Assembly (NCBI GenBank): GCA_049889095.1
Contig: JBLJFK010000001.1
Reading direction: 5' to 3' (one strand)
Length of the DNA stretch: 64,000 nt
Source: Ewingella sp049889095
GTDB taxonomy: Bacteria; Pseudomonadota; Gammaproteobacteria; Enterobacterales; Enterobacteriaceae
Position numbers and translations under genes: made by a program. This document shows, piece after piece, positions 44,196-52,627 of this stretch; positions within the stretch are counted from its first letter, which is position 1; each line of letters starts with the position of its first letter. Below the pieces are notes generated by a model, which made no database searches, was not told where the DNA came from, and saw nothing but the letters and a program-made list of their open reading frames with translations.

Positions 44196-45200
44196 TTACA
44201 CCGCGCTTTTGGCTTTCTGTTTGTAGCGGTCAAAGATCACCGCCGCCAGCAGGATAAGTCCGCGCACAACGTATTGCGAGAACGGTGAGATGTTCAGCAG
44301 GTTCATCGCATTTTCCACCGTGCCAAGAATCAGAATACCCGCCACCACGTAGGAAATTTTACCGATACCGCCTTTGAGCGACACGCCACCCAAGACGCAG
44401 GCAGATATCACGATCAGCTCATAACCCAGAGAGGTCATCGGCTGGCCGCTGGTCATACGCGATGCCAAAATGATCCCTGCCGCCGCCGAAACCAGACCGG
44501 ACAACATAAAGATGATGATCTTAGTACGCACCACTGGCACACCCGCCAGTCGCGCGGCGTCTTCATTACCCCCAATCGCCAGCGTGTTTCGCCCAAAGGT
44601 GGTTTTATTCAACAGCAGGCCGAAAATGATCAGGCAAACGACAGTTAACCAGATCGGCGCAGGCAAGCCAAACCAGTTGGCATAACCCAGCGCAAAGAAA
44701 CGCTCATCTTCGATCCCCACTGCTTTACCATCAGAAATGATATAAGCCAGACCGCGCACGATCTGCATCGTCGCCAGCGTGGTGATCAGCGCATTGATTT
44801 TCAGCCGGGCGATAACAAACCCGTTCAGTAAACCGGTCAGCATTCCCAGGATCAAACCGGCACCGATACCCACCCACATACTTTCAGTTAGGTTAATCAC
44901 CACCGCGGTGGTGACACCAGCACAGGCAATGACCGAGGCAACCGACAGGTCAAAATCGCCAGAGGCCAGACAGAAAAGCATGCCGCAGGCCACCATGCCG
45001 GACATAGAAACCGCCAGCAACAGACCCTTCATATTAATGAACGAACTGAAATTTGGCACAAAAATACTGCAGGCAAGAAACAGTACCGCGAACACCACCA
45101 GCATGCCGTAACTGTCCCATATACGCATAATGCCCTGGCCGCCACGTGATGCGGCAGAGGACTGCTCCGGTTTACCTGAATTTGTGGTCATAGATGACAT
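44196..45200 (-). CDS. araH: L-arabinose ABC transporter permease AraH
   Basis: 334 aa (E. coli 328). About ten membrane segments, with ribose/arabinose permease sequence 'ASGDFDLSVASVIACAGV', 'GGNEDAARLAGVPV' and 'VLGGVSLKGGIGK'. Forms the high-affinity arabinose importer with AraF and AraG. GGAG precedes the ATG by ~10 nt. It is separated from araG by a 140-bp palindromic element, so its expression may be modulated at that point. Confidence 0.96.
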   Translation of the reverse strand: MSSMTTNSGKPEQSSAASRGGQGIMRIWDSYGMLVVFAVLFLACSIFVPNFSSFINMKGLLLAVSMSGMVACGMLFCLASGDFDLSVASVIACAGVTTAVVINLTESMWVGIGAGLILGMLTGLLNGFVIARLKINALITTLATMQIVRGLAYIISDGKAVGIEDERFFALGYANWFGLPAPIWLTVVCLIIFGLLLNKTTFGRNTLAIGGNEDAARLAGVPVVRTKIIIFMLSGLVSAAAGIILASRMTSGQPMTSLGYELIVISACVLGGVSLKGGIGKISYVVAGILILGTVENAMNLLNISPFSQYVVRGLILLAAVIFDRYKQKAKSAV

Positions 45201-45217
45201 AATTTAATGCTCCTGCA

Positions 45218-45357
45218 CACCTATCGAATAGGCGTAATTGTCGCAGACAGTTTGGGCGGGTGCTGCGCGTCGTGACCCAACGTACATTCAGTACGTGGCG
45301 ATCCCGGGTACGGCGGCCCGCTCAACATGGCAAGTAAAATAGCCTATTCGGCAGGTG
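45218..45357. repeat. 140-bp palindromic element between araG and araH
   Basis: Outer arms CACCTATCGAATAGGC (45218-45233) and GCCTATTCGGCAGGTG (45342-45357) pair at 14 of 16 positions. The centre has a perfect small hairpin ACGTAC-ATTCA-GTACGT, with partial complementarity in between. The right arm overlaps the end of araG and supplies its stop codon (45344-45346). Looks like an inserted non-autonomous palindromic repeat. Confidence 0.8.
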
Positions 45358-46918
45358 TTAATTCTGGCGTTCTTAACATAGCCAGCCCTAATGCTTTTTC
45401 TTCAGTGGCGTCGTCATGCAACAACTCGCCGGAAATCGCGCCTTCGCGCATCACAATGATTCTGTCTGCCAGCCCCAGTACTTCGGGCAAGTCACTTGAG
45501 GCAAACAGCACGGCAATGCCCTGCTTCGCCAGCTCATAGATCACGTTATAGATTTCATGCTTGGCACCGACGTCGATTCCGCGCGTCGGTTCATCGAGCA
45601 GGATCACTTTCATGTCTTCCGATAGCCAGCGCCCGAGAATGGCTTTCTGCTGATTGCCGCCGGACAGATTCATGATCAGTTGCTGCGAACTTGGGGTTTT
45701 AATATTCAGCGAGAGAATGTGCTTTTTGGCGTTCTGCGCTTCCCACTTATTATTGATCAGGCAACCTGCGATAACGCTTTTACGCCGTGCACTAATATTG
45801 ATATTGTCCTGCACGGAGTGAACAGGGATGATGCCGTCAGCTTTACGGTCTTCCGGGCATAGCATGATCCCCTGACGGATAGCATCTGCGGGTTTACGAA
45901 TATTAAGCGCTACGCCGTCAAGCGATACGGTGCCTGTGGTGATTTTGGTGCCACCGAACAACCCTTTCATGAGTTCGCTGCGTCCGGCGCCTACCAACCC
46001 GAACAGCCCGACGATCTCCCCCTGACGCACGCTGAGACTAATCGGCGTTTTGACACCTGGCGCTTTGACCGCGTCGAGTTGCAAACGTATCTCGCCGTGC
46101 GGGCGCGGGGCATAATCATAGATGTCGCCCAAATTGCGCCCAACCATAGCCTGCACCAGCTTCTCGTTATTCACCTGTGTCATATCATCAAAGGTGCAGA
46201 CATAACGGCCATCTTTGAATACGGTAACCGCATCGCTGAGCGCGAAGATCTCTTCCATACGGTGTGAGACATACAAAATCACCCGCCCTTCAGCGCGCAA
46301 TTCACGGATAACGCGGAACAGTTGCTCGATTTCACGGGCTGATAGCGAGCTGGTGGGTTCATCAAAGGCGATGATCTTGGCGTTACGCGCCAGCGCCTTG
46401 GCGATTTCCACCATCTGCCACTGACCGATTGACAGATATTTCAGCGGCAAATCTGGATCAATATCCAGGCCCAAATGTTCCAACTGAATTTTGGCTTCAT
46501 AACGCAACAGTTTGCGATTCACCATGCCGTATTTGCTGGGCAACTGTCCCAGATAGATGTTCTCTGCCACCGTCATTTCCGGCACCAGATGCAGCTCTTG
46601 ATAAATAATCGCCACACCGGCATCTAACGCTTGCGTGGTGTGGGTAAAACTCATTGGCTGACCCTTGATATGGATTTCACCCTGCGAAGGCTGATAGTTA
46701 CCACTGAGGATCTTGAGCAGCGTGGACTTGCCCGCGCCATTTTCACCCATCAGGGCATGAATTTGTCCGGCTTTGCAGTCGAACGTAATGCCATCCAGTG
46801 CTTTCACACCGGGAAACGTCTTGCCAATATTATGGAATTCAAGGTAAGGCGCGTCGGCACCAAACTCTTTCAAAGACGGTTTCAGCACTGAGGCATTGAG
46901 AAGTGTTTGCTGAGTCAT
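45344..46918 (-). CDS. araG: L-arabinose ABC transporter ATPase AraG
   Basis: 524 aa from the ATG at 46918. Two fused ATPase domains: Walker A 'MGENGAGKST', first signature 'LSIGQWQMVEIAKAL', second half with 'GLVGAGRSELMKGLFGG', 'LSGGNQQKAILGRWL' and 'LLDEPTRGIDVGAK'. Cytoplasmic motor of AraFGH. The last residues (about 'LTPAE') and the stop lie in the arm of a palindromic repeat, so the original C-terminus may have been replaced on insertion. Ribosome-binding site is weak (GGTGAT). Confidence 0.96.
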   Translation of the reverse strand: MTQQTLLNASVLKPSLKEFGADAPYLEFHNIGKTFPGVKALDGITFDCKAGQIHALMGENGAGKSTLLKILSGNYQPSQGEIHIKGQPMSFTHTTQALDAGVAIIYQELHLVPEMTVAENIYLGQLPSKYGMVNRKLLRYEAKIQLEHLGLDIDPDLPLKYLSIGQWQMVEIAKALARNAKIIAFDEPTSSLSAREIEQLFRVIRELRAEGRVILYVSHRMEEIFALSDAVTVFKDGRYVCTFDDMTQVNNEKLVQAMVGRNLGDIYDYAPRPHGEIRLQLDAVKAPGVKTPISLSVRQGEIVGLFGLVGAGRSELMKGLFGGTKITTGTVSLDGVALNIRKPADAIRQGIMLCPEDRKADGIIPVHSVQDNINISARRKSVIAGCLINNKWEAQNAKKHILSLNIKTPSSQQLIMNLSGGNQQKAILGRWLSEDMKVILLDEPTRGIDVGAKHEIYNVIYELAKQGIAVLFASSDLPEVLGLADRIIVMREGAISGELLHDDATEEKALGLAMLRTPELTPAE

Positions 46919-46962
46919 AGTAATCACCAAAAGACGAAACAAAGTGAGTAGCGAAACCTATT

Positions 46963-47080
46963 TACCCTAAATAATTCGGACGGCAGAAAGGCGGCAAGTT
47001 CAAAAATCCCCAATCGCTTAGTTAACTAAACGACCGGGGCGAGCGAGCGCAGTCAACACCTCTGCAACCCGGATGATGAC
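46963..47080. repeat. Dispersed Enterobacterales intergenic repeat (ERIC/MITE-like) between araF and araG
   Basis: Begins TACCCTAAATAATTCG, continues GGCAG..AAGGCGGCAAG, has a central ATCCCC..TTAGTTAACTAA..CCGGGG inverted section and GAGCGAGCGCAG, and ends CAACACCTCTGCAACCCGG. This order is that of an imperfect palindromic repeat I recall from intergenic regions of Serratia, Yersinia and relatives. It fills nearly all of the 169-bp araF-araG gap and can fold into a long hairpin in the mRNA. Confidence 0.75.
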
Positions 47081-47087
47081 AAAGAAA

Positions 47088-48071
47088 TTACATCAAGCCT
47101 TTCTTCTTCAATTCAACTTTAAAGTTATCGCGGGTGATCAGCACCACGTCGGTAACTTCGGTGAATTTCGGTGGCTCAACGCCTTTGCTCACCCAGTCAT
47201 GAAGCATCTGAATACTTTTATAGCCATGGATATCCGGGCTTGGCAGCAGAGAACCATAGAAACCTGTTTGCGCACCTTTCGACAGCTCGTTCACCGCGTC
47301 AACGCCGTTGATACCAATGCCAATCACGTTAGCCGCTTTAAAGCCCTGACCTTCCGTTGCACGCACGCCACCCAAAACGGTGTTGTCGTTCATGCCAAGG
47401 ATCAGCCAGTTTTTCACTTTTGCATGTTGTACCAACAGGGAGTTACCGGCATCCAGTGCGCCAGGGATGTCGTTGGACTTAGTCGGTACTTTGTAAATTT
47501 GTTTTTCCGGGAAGCCAGCCGCTTTCAGCGCATCCATTGCCCCGGAAGTACGGCGACGTGCGGTATCGAGTTCATCGGCGGTGATAGCCATGACGCCGGT
47601 GTCTGCGACATTCCAGCCACGTTTTTGCATCTCTTTATACAGTTCCTGCCCTTGACGCTCGCCGATTTTAGTCGCGGCCATCATCACTAATGGCACTTCT
47701 TCCATCGGTTTGCCTTTGGCATTCACAAACTGGTCATCGACCTGAATCACTTTCATATCGTAGCTGCGGGCTTTGGCCATAATCGCAGGCCCTAAACGCG
47801 GGTCAGGCGTACAGATAACAAAACCTTTCGCACCGTTGGCAGCCAGGCTGTCGATAGCGTTCAGCGTTTTCTCGCCGTCCGGCACCGCAATTTTGATCAC
47901 CTGGAAGTTCAGATCCTTGCCTGCTTTATCCGCAAACTTCCATTCAGTCTGGAACCATGGCTCTTCCGGCTGCTTAACCAGAAAGCCCAGCTTCATGGTC
48001 TCTGCCATAGCTGAATGTGACATAAGGACAGCAAAACCTGCCATCGCTAACGTCTTAGTGAATTTATGCAT
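47088..48071 (-). CDS. araF: L-arabinose-binding periplasmic protein AraF
   Basis: 327 aa (E. coli 329). Signal peptide 1-~23 ('HSAMAE'). Mature sugar-binding type-I fold: 'MKLGFLVKQPEEPWFQTEWKFADKAGK', 'NWLILGMNDNTVLGGVRA', 'IGIGINGVDAVNEL'. High-affinity receptor for AraGH. First gene of the araFGH operon, divergent from araBA across 413 bp carrying a strong CRP site. GAGA ribosome-binding site. Confidence 0.97.
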   Translation of the reverse strand: MHKFTKTLAMAGFAVLMSHSAMAETMKLGFLVKQPEEPWFQTEWKFADKAGKDLNFQVIKIAVPDGEKTLNAIDSLAANGAKGFVICTPDPRLGPAIMAKARSYDMKVIQVDDQFVNAKGKPMEEVPLVMMAATKIGERQGQELYKEMQKRGWNVADTGVMAITADELDTARRRTSGAMDALKAAGFPEKQIYKVPTKSNDIPGALDAGNSLLVQHAKVKNWLILGMNDNTVLGGVRATEGQGFKAANVIGIGINGVDAVNELSKGAQTGFYGSLLPSPDIHGYKSIQMLHDWVSKGVEPPKFTEVTDVVLITRDNFKVELKKKGLM

Positions 48072-48139
48072 GATGTTCTCCGACTTTTTATAGTTGTCTT
48101 ACGCTGCATTCCGCTGAATTGACTCAGGCCGGGACCAGC

Positions 48140-48154
48140 GTGAAAACGTTATCA
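48140..48154 (+). promoter_or_regulatory. 15-bp motif shared with the araC promoter, copy 2
   Basis: GTGAAAACGTTATCA, 69 bp upstream of araF. Identical to 44141-44155. The surrounding 48072-48484 region also has TAGC half-sites at 48163, 48228, 48324 and 48333 that could belong to AraC sites, but none gives a full TAGC-N7-TCCATA match. Confidence 0.5.
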
Positions 48155-48345
48155 GTAGGGTGTAGCCAAAAAACCAATCTGCTTTTAGGTGCCGTATACC
48201 GGCAATTCTGGTAACAGGTTTGCTGTTTAGCCAAATAGGACCGTAACAGTTTTAACGGGAAATTAGCGCCGGAAGATAGAGCGCTATCACACTTGGGGAT
48301 TACAGCAGGATCGTGCATAGATATAGCGATTTTAGCCAAGCGTTA

Positions 48346-48367
48346 ACTTTTGACTAACTTCACATAA
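48346..48367. promoter_or_regulatory. CRP site in the araF/araB divergent promoter
   Basis: TTTGA (48349-48353), N6, TCACA (48360-48364) with A/T flanks. One mismatch from TGTGA-N6-TCACA. Catabolite control of both ara operons by cAMP-CRP is well known; the site here is 118 bp before araB and 275 bp before araF. Confidence 0.7.
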
Positions 48368-48484
48368 ACATCATGAGGAGCAGGATTGTGCATACTTGTA
48401 GCTAACGCCTCCTCACGCATCTCACTCACTCGCGCACAGGATGATCATCAGACATATTCATCCATATTTTTGGGAGTGAGAAGA

Positions 48485-50164
48485 ATGACGCAAGGTGCAA
48501 TTGCTCTTGGTCTGGATTTTGGCAGCGACTCCGTCAGGGTGCTGGCCGTGGACTGTCAGAGCGGCGCGGAGATCGACACCGACGTTGTCTATTATCCGCG
48601 CTGGCAGGAGGGTCTGTTCTGCAACGCGGCGCAAAACCAGTTCCGCCATCATCCACGTGACTATATAGAGGCAATGGAGCAGGCGATTGTGAATCTGGTC
48701 CAGCGCCTCGGCGCTGAGCGCAGCGCCAAAATTATGGGTATCGGCGTGGACTCGACCGGCTCAACACCCGCACCGGTCGATGAACAAGGTCAGGTATTGG
48801 CACTGCGTCCAGAATTCGAAAACAATCCCAATGCGATGTTCGTGTTGTGGAAAGACCACACCGCCATTGAAGAAGCCGAAGAGATCAACCGCCTGTGCCG
48901 CAGCGGCGATTTCCCCGACTACTCCCGCTACATCGGCGGCGTTTACTCTTCCGAATGGTTCTGGGCCAAAATCCTGCACGTTTCCCGCCAGGATGCCGCC
49001 GTGCGTGAAGCGGCGGCGTCTTGGGTTGAGCTGTGCGACTGGGTGCCCGCCCTGCTTTCCGGCACGACCGCTCCGGCTGACATGGTCCGCGGACGTTGCA
49101 GCGCGGGTCATAAAATGTTGTGGCATCCTTCGTGGGGCGGCCTGCCTCCGCGCGACTTCTTCAGCGCACTCGATCCTCTGCTGGTAGAAGACTTGCCTTA
49201 TCCGCTGTTCACTGACACCTCCACCGCTGAGCAACCGGTCGGTACGCTGACCGCCGAATGGGCGCAGCGTCTGGGCCTGCCGCAGAGTGTCGTACTGTCA
49301 GGCGGTGCTTTCGACTGCCATATGGGTGCCGTTGGCGCAGGCGCACAACCTTATACGCTGGTGAAAGTGATTGGCACCTCCACCTGCGACATCTTAATTG
49401 CCGACATTGACCGGGTTAAGGATCGCGCCATTGGCGGGATTTGCGGCCAGGTCGAAGGCAGCGTCGTGCCGGGGATGATCGGCATGGAAGCGGGACAGTC
49501 GGCGTTTGGCGATATGTACGCCTGGTTCAGCCGTCTGCTGAGCTGGCCGCTGGTGCAGGCAATGCACGCGCATCCTGAACTTAAACCGGTACTTTCTGAG
49601 GTACAGAAAAACCTGTTGCCGGACCTGACTGCAGCATGGGCGGCCCATCCATCGCTGGATAACCTGCCGCTGGTGCTGGACTGGTTCAACGGACGCCGTA
49701 CACCTTTCGCCAACCAGCGTCTGAAAGGGGTGATCACCGATATTAATCTCGGCACCCAGGCACCTGAACTGTTTGGCGGATTTATCGCCGCCACCGCCTT
49801 CGGTGCGCGCGCCATCATGGAGTGCTTCGAGCAGCAGGATATTCCGGTAGAAAACGTTCTGACCCTCGGCGGCATTGCACGTAAATCGCCAGTGATCATG
49901 CAGGTGTGCGCCGATGCGATGAACCGTCCGCTGCAAATTGTGGCATCAGATCAGTGCTGTGCGCTGGGTGCCGCTATTTTTGCCGCCGTCGCCGCCGGAG
50001 AATTTACCGACGTTCCTGCCGCGCAGAAAAACATGGCGTGTAGCATCGAACGTACCCTGTTGCCAGACCCGCAGCGCGTGGCGCAATACCAGAAACTTTA
50101 TGAACGTTATCAGCAGTGGTGCAGCTCGACTGAGCCGCTGTTTGCAGCAAAAACGACTCACTGA
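48485..50164 (+). CDS. araB: L-ribulokinase AraB
   Basis: 559 aa (E. coli 566). FGGY kinase: N-terminal phosphate loop 'LGLDFGSDSVRVLAVD', 'GIGVDSTGSTPAPVD', 'KVIGTSTCDI', 'GMEAGQSAFGD', 'LTLGGIARKSPVIMQ' and 'CCALGAAIFAAV'. Phosphorylates L-ribulose. The ATG at 48485 has GGAG 9 nt upstream; the longer frame from 48386 crosses the promoter region. araA follows after 30 bp. Confidence 0.97.
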   Translation: MTQGAIALGLDFGSDSVRVLAVDCQSGAEIDTDVVYYPRWQEGLFCNAAQNQFRHHPRDYIEAMEQAIVNLVQRLGAERSAKIMGIGVDSTGSTPAPVDEQGQVLALRPEFENNPNAMFVLWKDHTAIEEAEEINRLCRSGDFPDYSRYIGGVYSSEWFWAKILHVSRQDAAVREAAASWVELCDWVPALLSGTTAPADMVRGRCSAGHKMLWHPSWGGLPPRDFFSALDPLLVEDLPYPLFTDTSTAEQPVGTLTAEWAQRLGLPQSVVLSGGAFDCHMGAVGAGAQPYTLVKVIGTSTCDILIADIDRVKDRAIGGICGQVEGSVVPGMIGMEAGQSAFGDMYAWFSRLLSWPLVQAMHAHPELKPVLSEVQKNLLPDLTAAWAAHPSLDNLPLVLDWFNGRRTPFANQRLKGVITDINLGTQAPELFGGFIAATAFGARAIMECFEQQDIPVENVLTLGGIARKSPVIMQVCADAMNRPLQIVASDQCCALGAAIFAAVAAGEFTDVPAAQKNMACSIERTLLPDPQRVAQYQKLYERYQQWCSSTEPLFAAKTTH

Positions 50165-50194
50165 ATTCACCCTCTTATTTTGCAGGAGTAACAA

Positions 50195-51700
50195 ATGGAC
50201 GCGTTTAAACATCTCGAAGTCTGGTTTGCGATTGGCAGTCAGCACCTCTATGGCCCGGAAACATTGCGTCAGGTGAAAGAGAATGCCGAAAAGGTGGTCA
50301 ATGGCCTGAACAGTGAAGCCGGTCTGCCCATCAAACTGGTACTTAAACCGCTGGTCACCACGCCGGACGAAATCACCGCACTGTGCCGCGAAGCCAACTA
50401 CAGCCAGTCTTGTGTCGGCCTGATCACCTGGTTGCACACCTTCTCTCCGGCCAAGATGTGGATTGCCGGATTAACCATCCTGCATAAACCACTGTTGCAA
50501 TTCCATACCCAGTTCAATGCCGAAGTGCCGTGGGACACTATGGACATGGACTTTATGAACCTCAACCAGACTGCACACGGCGGTCGCGAGTTCGGTTTCA
50601 TCGGTGCGCGTATGCGTCAGCAGCACAGCGTAGTGGCGGGTCACTGGCAGGATGGCGAATCCCATCGTCGCATTGGCCAGTGGATGCGCGTCGCCGCGGC
50701 GAAAAATGAGAGTCAGAATCTGAAAGTCGCGCGTTTTGGCGACAATATGCGTCAGGTTGCGGTGACTGAAGGCGATAAAGTCGCGGCCCAAATTCAGTTT
50801 GGTTATACCGTCAGCGCCTTTGGTATCGGCGATTTGGTGGCAGTGATCAATGAAGTCAGCAAAAGTGACATTGATACACTGGTCGACGAGTATGAAGCCA
50901 GCTACCGCCTGACCGACACGGTTAAACTGCATGGTGAACGCCGTGAGAACCTGCTCGACGCAGCAAAAATCGAGCTGGGCATGACACGCTTCCTCGAACA
51001 GGGTGGATTCCACGCATTCACGACTAACTTCGAAGACTTGCACGGCATGAAGCAGTTGCCAGGCTTGGCGGTTCAGCGTCTGATGCAAAAAGGTTACGGT
51101 TTTGGTGGTGAAGGCGACTGGAAAACCGCCGCCCTGCTGCGCATCATGAAAGTGATGGCCGGTGGACTGAAAGGTGGCACCTCATTTATGGAGGATTACA
51201 CCTACAACTTCAAAACCGGCAATGATCTGGTGGTCGGATCGCACATGCTCGAAGTCTGTCCGAGCATCGCCAAAGAGCAGAAACCCCTGCTCGACGCGCA
51301 GTACCTGGGTATAGGCGGTAAAGCGGATCCGGCACGACTGATCTTCTCCACCCCTGCCGGTCCGGCCGTTAACGCCAGCGTGATTGATATGGGCGACCGC
51401 TTCCGTCTCCTGGTTAATCTGGTCGATACCGTCGAACAACCACACGAACTGCCAAAATTACCGGTAGCGCGTGCCATCTGGAAAGCCCAGCCAACGCTGG
51501 CTACCGCAGCAGAAACCTGGATCCTTGGCGGCGGCGCACACCATACGGTGTTCTCACAGGCGCTGGATATTGACCATCTGCGTCTGTATGCCGACATGCA
51601 TAATATGGAACTGCTGGTGATTGATAACGACACCACGTTGGCGGATTTCAAGAATCAAATTCGCTGGAATGAGGTTTATTTTAAACTTTGCGGTAAATAG
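50195..51700 (+). CDS. araA: L-arabinose isomerase AraA
   Basis: 501 aa (E. coli 500). Starts 'MDAFKHLEVWFAIGSQHLYG'; manganese and catalytic region 'GEGDWKTAALLRIMKVM' (Glu) and 'FMEDYTYNF' (Glu), with His in 'GSHMLEVCPSI' and 'LGGGAHHTVFS'. Converts L-arabinose to L-ribulose in the cytoplasm. Strong GGAG site. araD (ribulose-5-phosphate epimerase) does not follow; the operon ends in a hairpin made of the local repeat family. Confidence 0.97.
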   Translation: MDAFKHLEVWFAIGSQHLYGPETLRQVKENAEKVVNGLNSEAGLPIKLVLKPLVTTPDEITALCREANYSQSCVGLITWLHTFSPAKMWIAGLTILHKPLLQFHTQFNAEVPWDTMDMDFMNLNQTAHGGREFGFIGARMRQQHSVVAGHWQDGESHRRIGQWMRVAAAKNESQNLKVARFGDNMRQVAVTEGDKVAAQIQFGYTVSAFGIGDLVAVINEVSKSDIDTLVDEYEASYRLTDTVKLHGERRENLLDAAKIELGMTRFLEQGGFHAFTTNFEDLHGMKQLPGLAVQRLMQKGYGFGGEGDWKTAALLRIMKVMAGGLKGGTSFMEDYTYNFKTGNDLVVGSHMLEVCPSIAKEQKPLLDAQYLGIGGKADPARLIFSTPAGPAVNASVIDMGDRFRLLVNLVDTVEQPHELPKLPVARAIWKAQPTLATAAETWILGGGAHHTVFSQALDIDHLRLYADMHNMELLVIDNDTTLADFKNQIRWNEVYFKLCGK

Positions 51701-51728
51701 ACTTTGCGGAAAGTCGGGCCGTTTTAAG

Positions 51729-51765
51729 AGCAGGTTTTGGGCTGCTGCCCAAGCCTGCTTTTTAA
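51729..51765 (+). terminator. Terminator after araA, built from repeat sequence
   Basis: Outer stem AGCAGG/CCTGCT (51729-51734, 51754-51759) and inner stem TTGGGC/GCCCAA (51737-51742, 51747-51752) around loop TGCT, followed by TTTTT. A small internal loop separates the two. A good intrinsic terminator for araBA and clearly a member of the TTGGG/CCCAA repeat family. Confidence 0.8.
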
Positions 51766-51785
51766 TTTCACTTTTAGCTTCAACT

Positions 51786-51932
51786 TCAAGACCTTGGGTT
51801 GCCACCCAAACTGGCTTTTTAAAATCAAGACCTTGGGTTGCCGCCCAAACTGGCTTTTTAAAATCAAGACCTTGGGTTGCCGCCCAAACTGGCTTTTTAA
51901 AATCAAGACCTTGGGTTGCCGCCCAAACTGGC
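51786..51932 (+). repeat. 39-bp tandem repeat array (3.8 copies) of terminator-like units
   Basis: Direct repeats start at 51786, 51825, 51864 and 51903 with exact 39-bp spacing. Each unit holds TTGGGTTGCCGCCCAA (5-6 bp stem) followed by ACTGGCTTTTTAAAA. Copies 2-4 are almost identical; copy 1 has GCCACC for GCCGCC. Spacers are absent, so this is not a CRISPR. Frames through the array give repetitive peptides, which I regard as artefacts. Confidence 0.9.
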
Positions 51933-51933
51933 C

Positions 51934-52180
51934 TTAAGAGGCGCCTATCGCCGCGCCTCTTAAGAATCTCCGGCTCTTTTAAAAACAGCAGCTACGCAGG
52001 TCACAATGGCCGTGTTTCAGGTATTTCAGTTATAGCCGCAAAACACCGCCGCGTTGCGGTTCCTTCATTTCGGGTTCGGACCAGCTCGAAAAAAGACTCT
52101 CGCCGTTTCTCACCTCTCATTCAGCGGCATTTTTGAAAGCGGCCTCGATATTTTAAAAGACAAACACAGACCATCTTCTT
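51934..52180 (+). repeat. Intergenic repeat copy A
   Basis: Begins with the hairpin TTAAGAGGCGC/GCGCCTCTTAA (51934-51963), then 'GGCTCTTTTAAAAACAGCAG', a conserved stretch at 51999-52020, and AT-rich 'ATATTTTAAAAGACAAACAC'. Very similar to copy B (59584-59852), and its reverse complement closely matches copy C (59884-60110). No gene seen. Confidence 0.85.
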
Positions 52181-52214
52181 TTCTTCTTTGTTTTTTGATT
52201 TACATAGCCGCTAA

Positions 52215-52500
52215 GGGGCAGTCAAAAATGGCACCGGATGAGAGGTTCGAGACCTGAGGCTCGAATCCCGAAATACGGGGACGGCGCAGCCGTGACATTT
52301 TGCGCCGTGAACGGAAGTGGCTGAAACACGTTCCATGCTAGCCGCGAAGCTGTCGGTGTCTCAGAGAAAAACGCAGGAGTTCCAAGAGGAGGCGCGTTTA
52401 CGCCTCCTTTTGGGCCAGTTTGGGTGGCAACCCAAGGTCTTGGCGTTGAAATTAAAGCCAGATTTGCAGTTAAAAGCGGTTCAGGGCCGCCACCCCAAAA
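52215..52500 (-). repeat. Diverged reverse-oriented repeat copy (E) facing copy A
   Basis: Reverse-complement of the same element with many differences: 'CAAAAATGGCACCGGATGAG', 'GACATTTTGCGCCGTGAACG', 'CTGAAACACGTTCCATG', hairpin AGGAGGCG-N6-CGCCTCCT (~52387-52408) and CCAGTTTGGGTGGCAACCCA (~52415-52434). Together with copy A it makes a large inverted repeat between araA and ydgK. 52501-52627 is AT-rich upstream DNA of ydgK. Confidence 0.7.
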
Positions 52501-52627
52501 TACTCGATCACATAAATACGATAGAGCCGTTAGACATCTCAGGGTAAACTTCTGCGCCTTATAAGATGGGTTGTCCCAATTGAATGGACGATACCGTAAT
52601 CATCTTGCACCGAACCGAAGGCTGACT

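Noticed and set aside
48450..48466. AraI1-like sequence ending TCCATA before araB
   Set aside because: It abuts the araB ribosome-binding site, leaving no room for a promoter downstream, and the TAGC half is missing.
51786..51932. CRISPR array
   Set aside because: Repeats are contiguous 39-bp units with no unique spacers and no cas genes nearby; the unit is a hairpin with a T-run.
51621..52136. Long ORFs across the repeat block (e.g. 171 aa with repeated KSRPWVAAQTGFL-like peptides)
   Set aside because: The peptide repeats come from the 39-bp non-coding repeat read in frame; no ribosome-binding site and no conserved domain.
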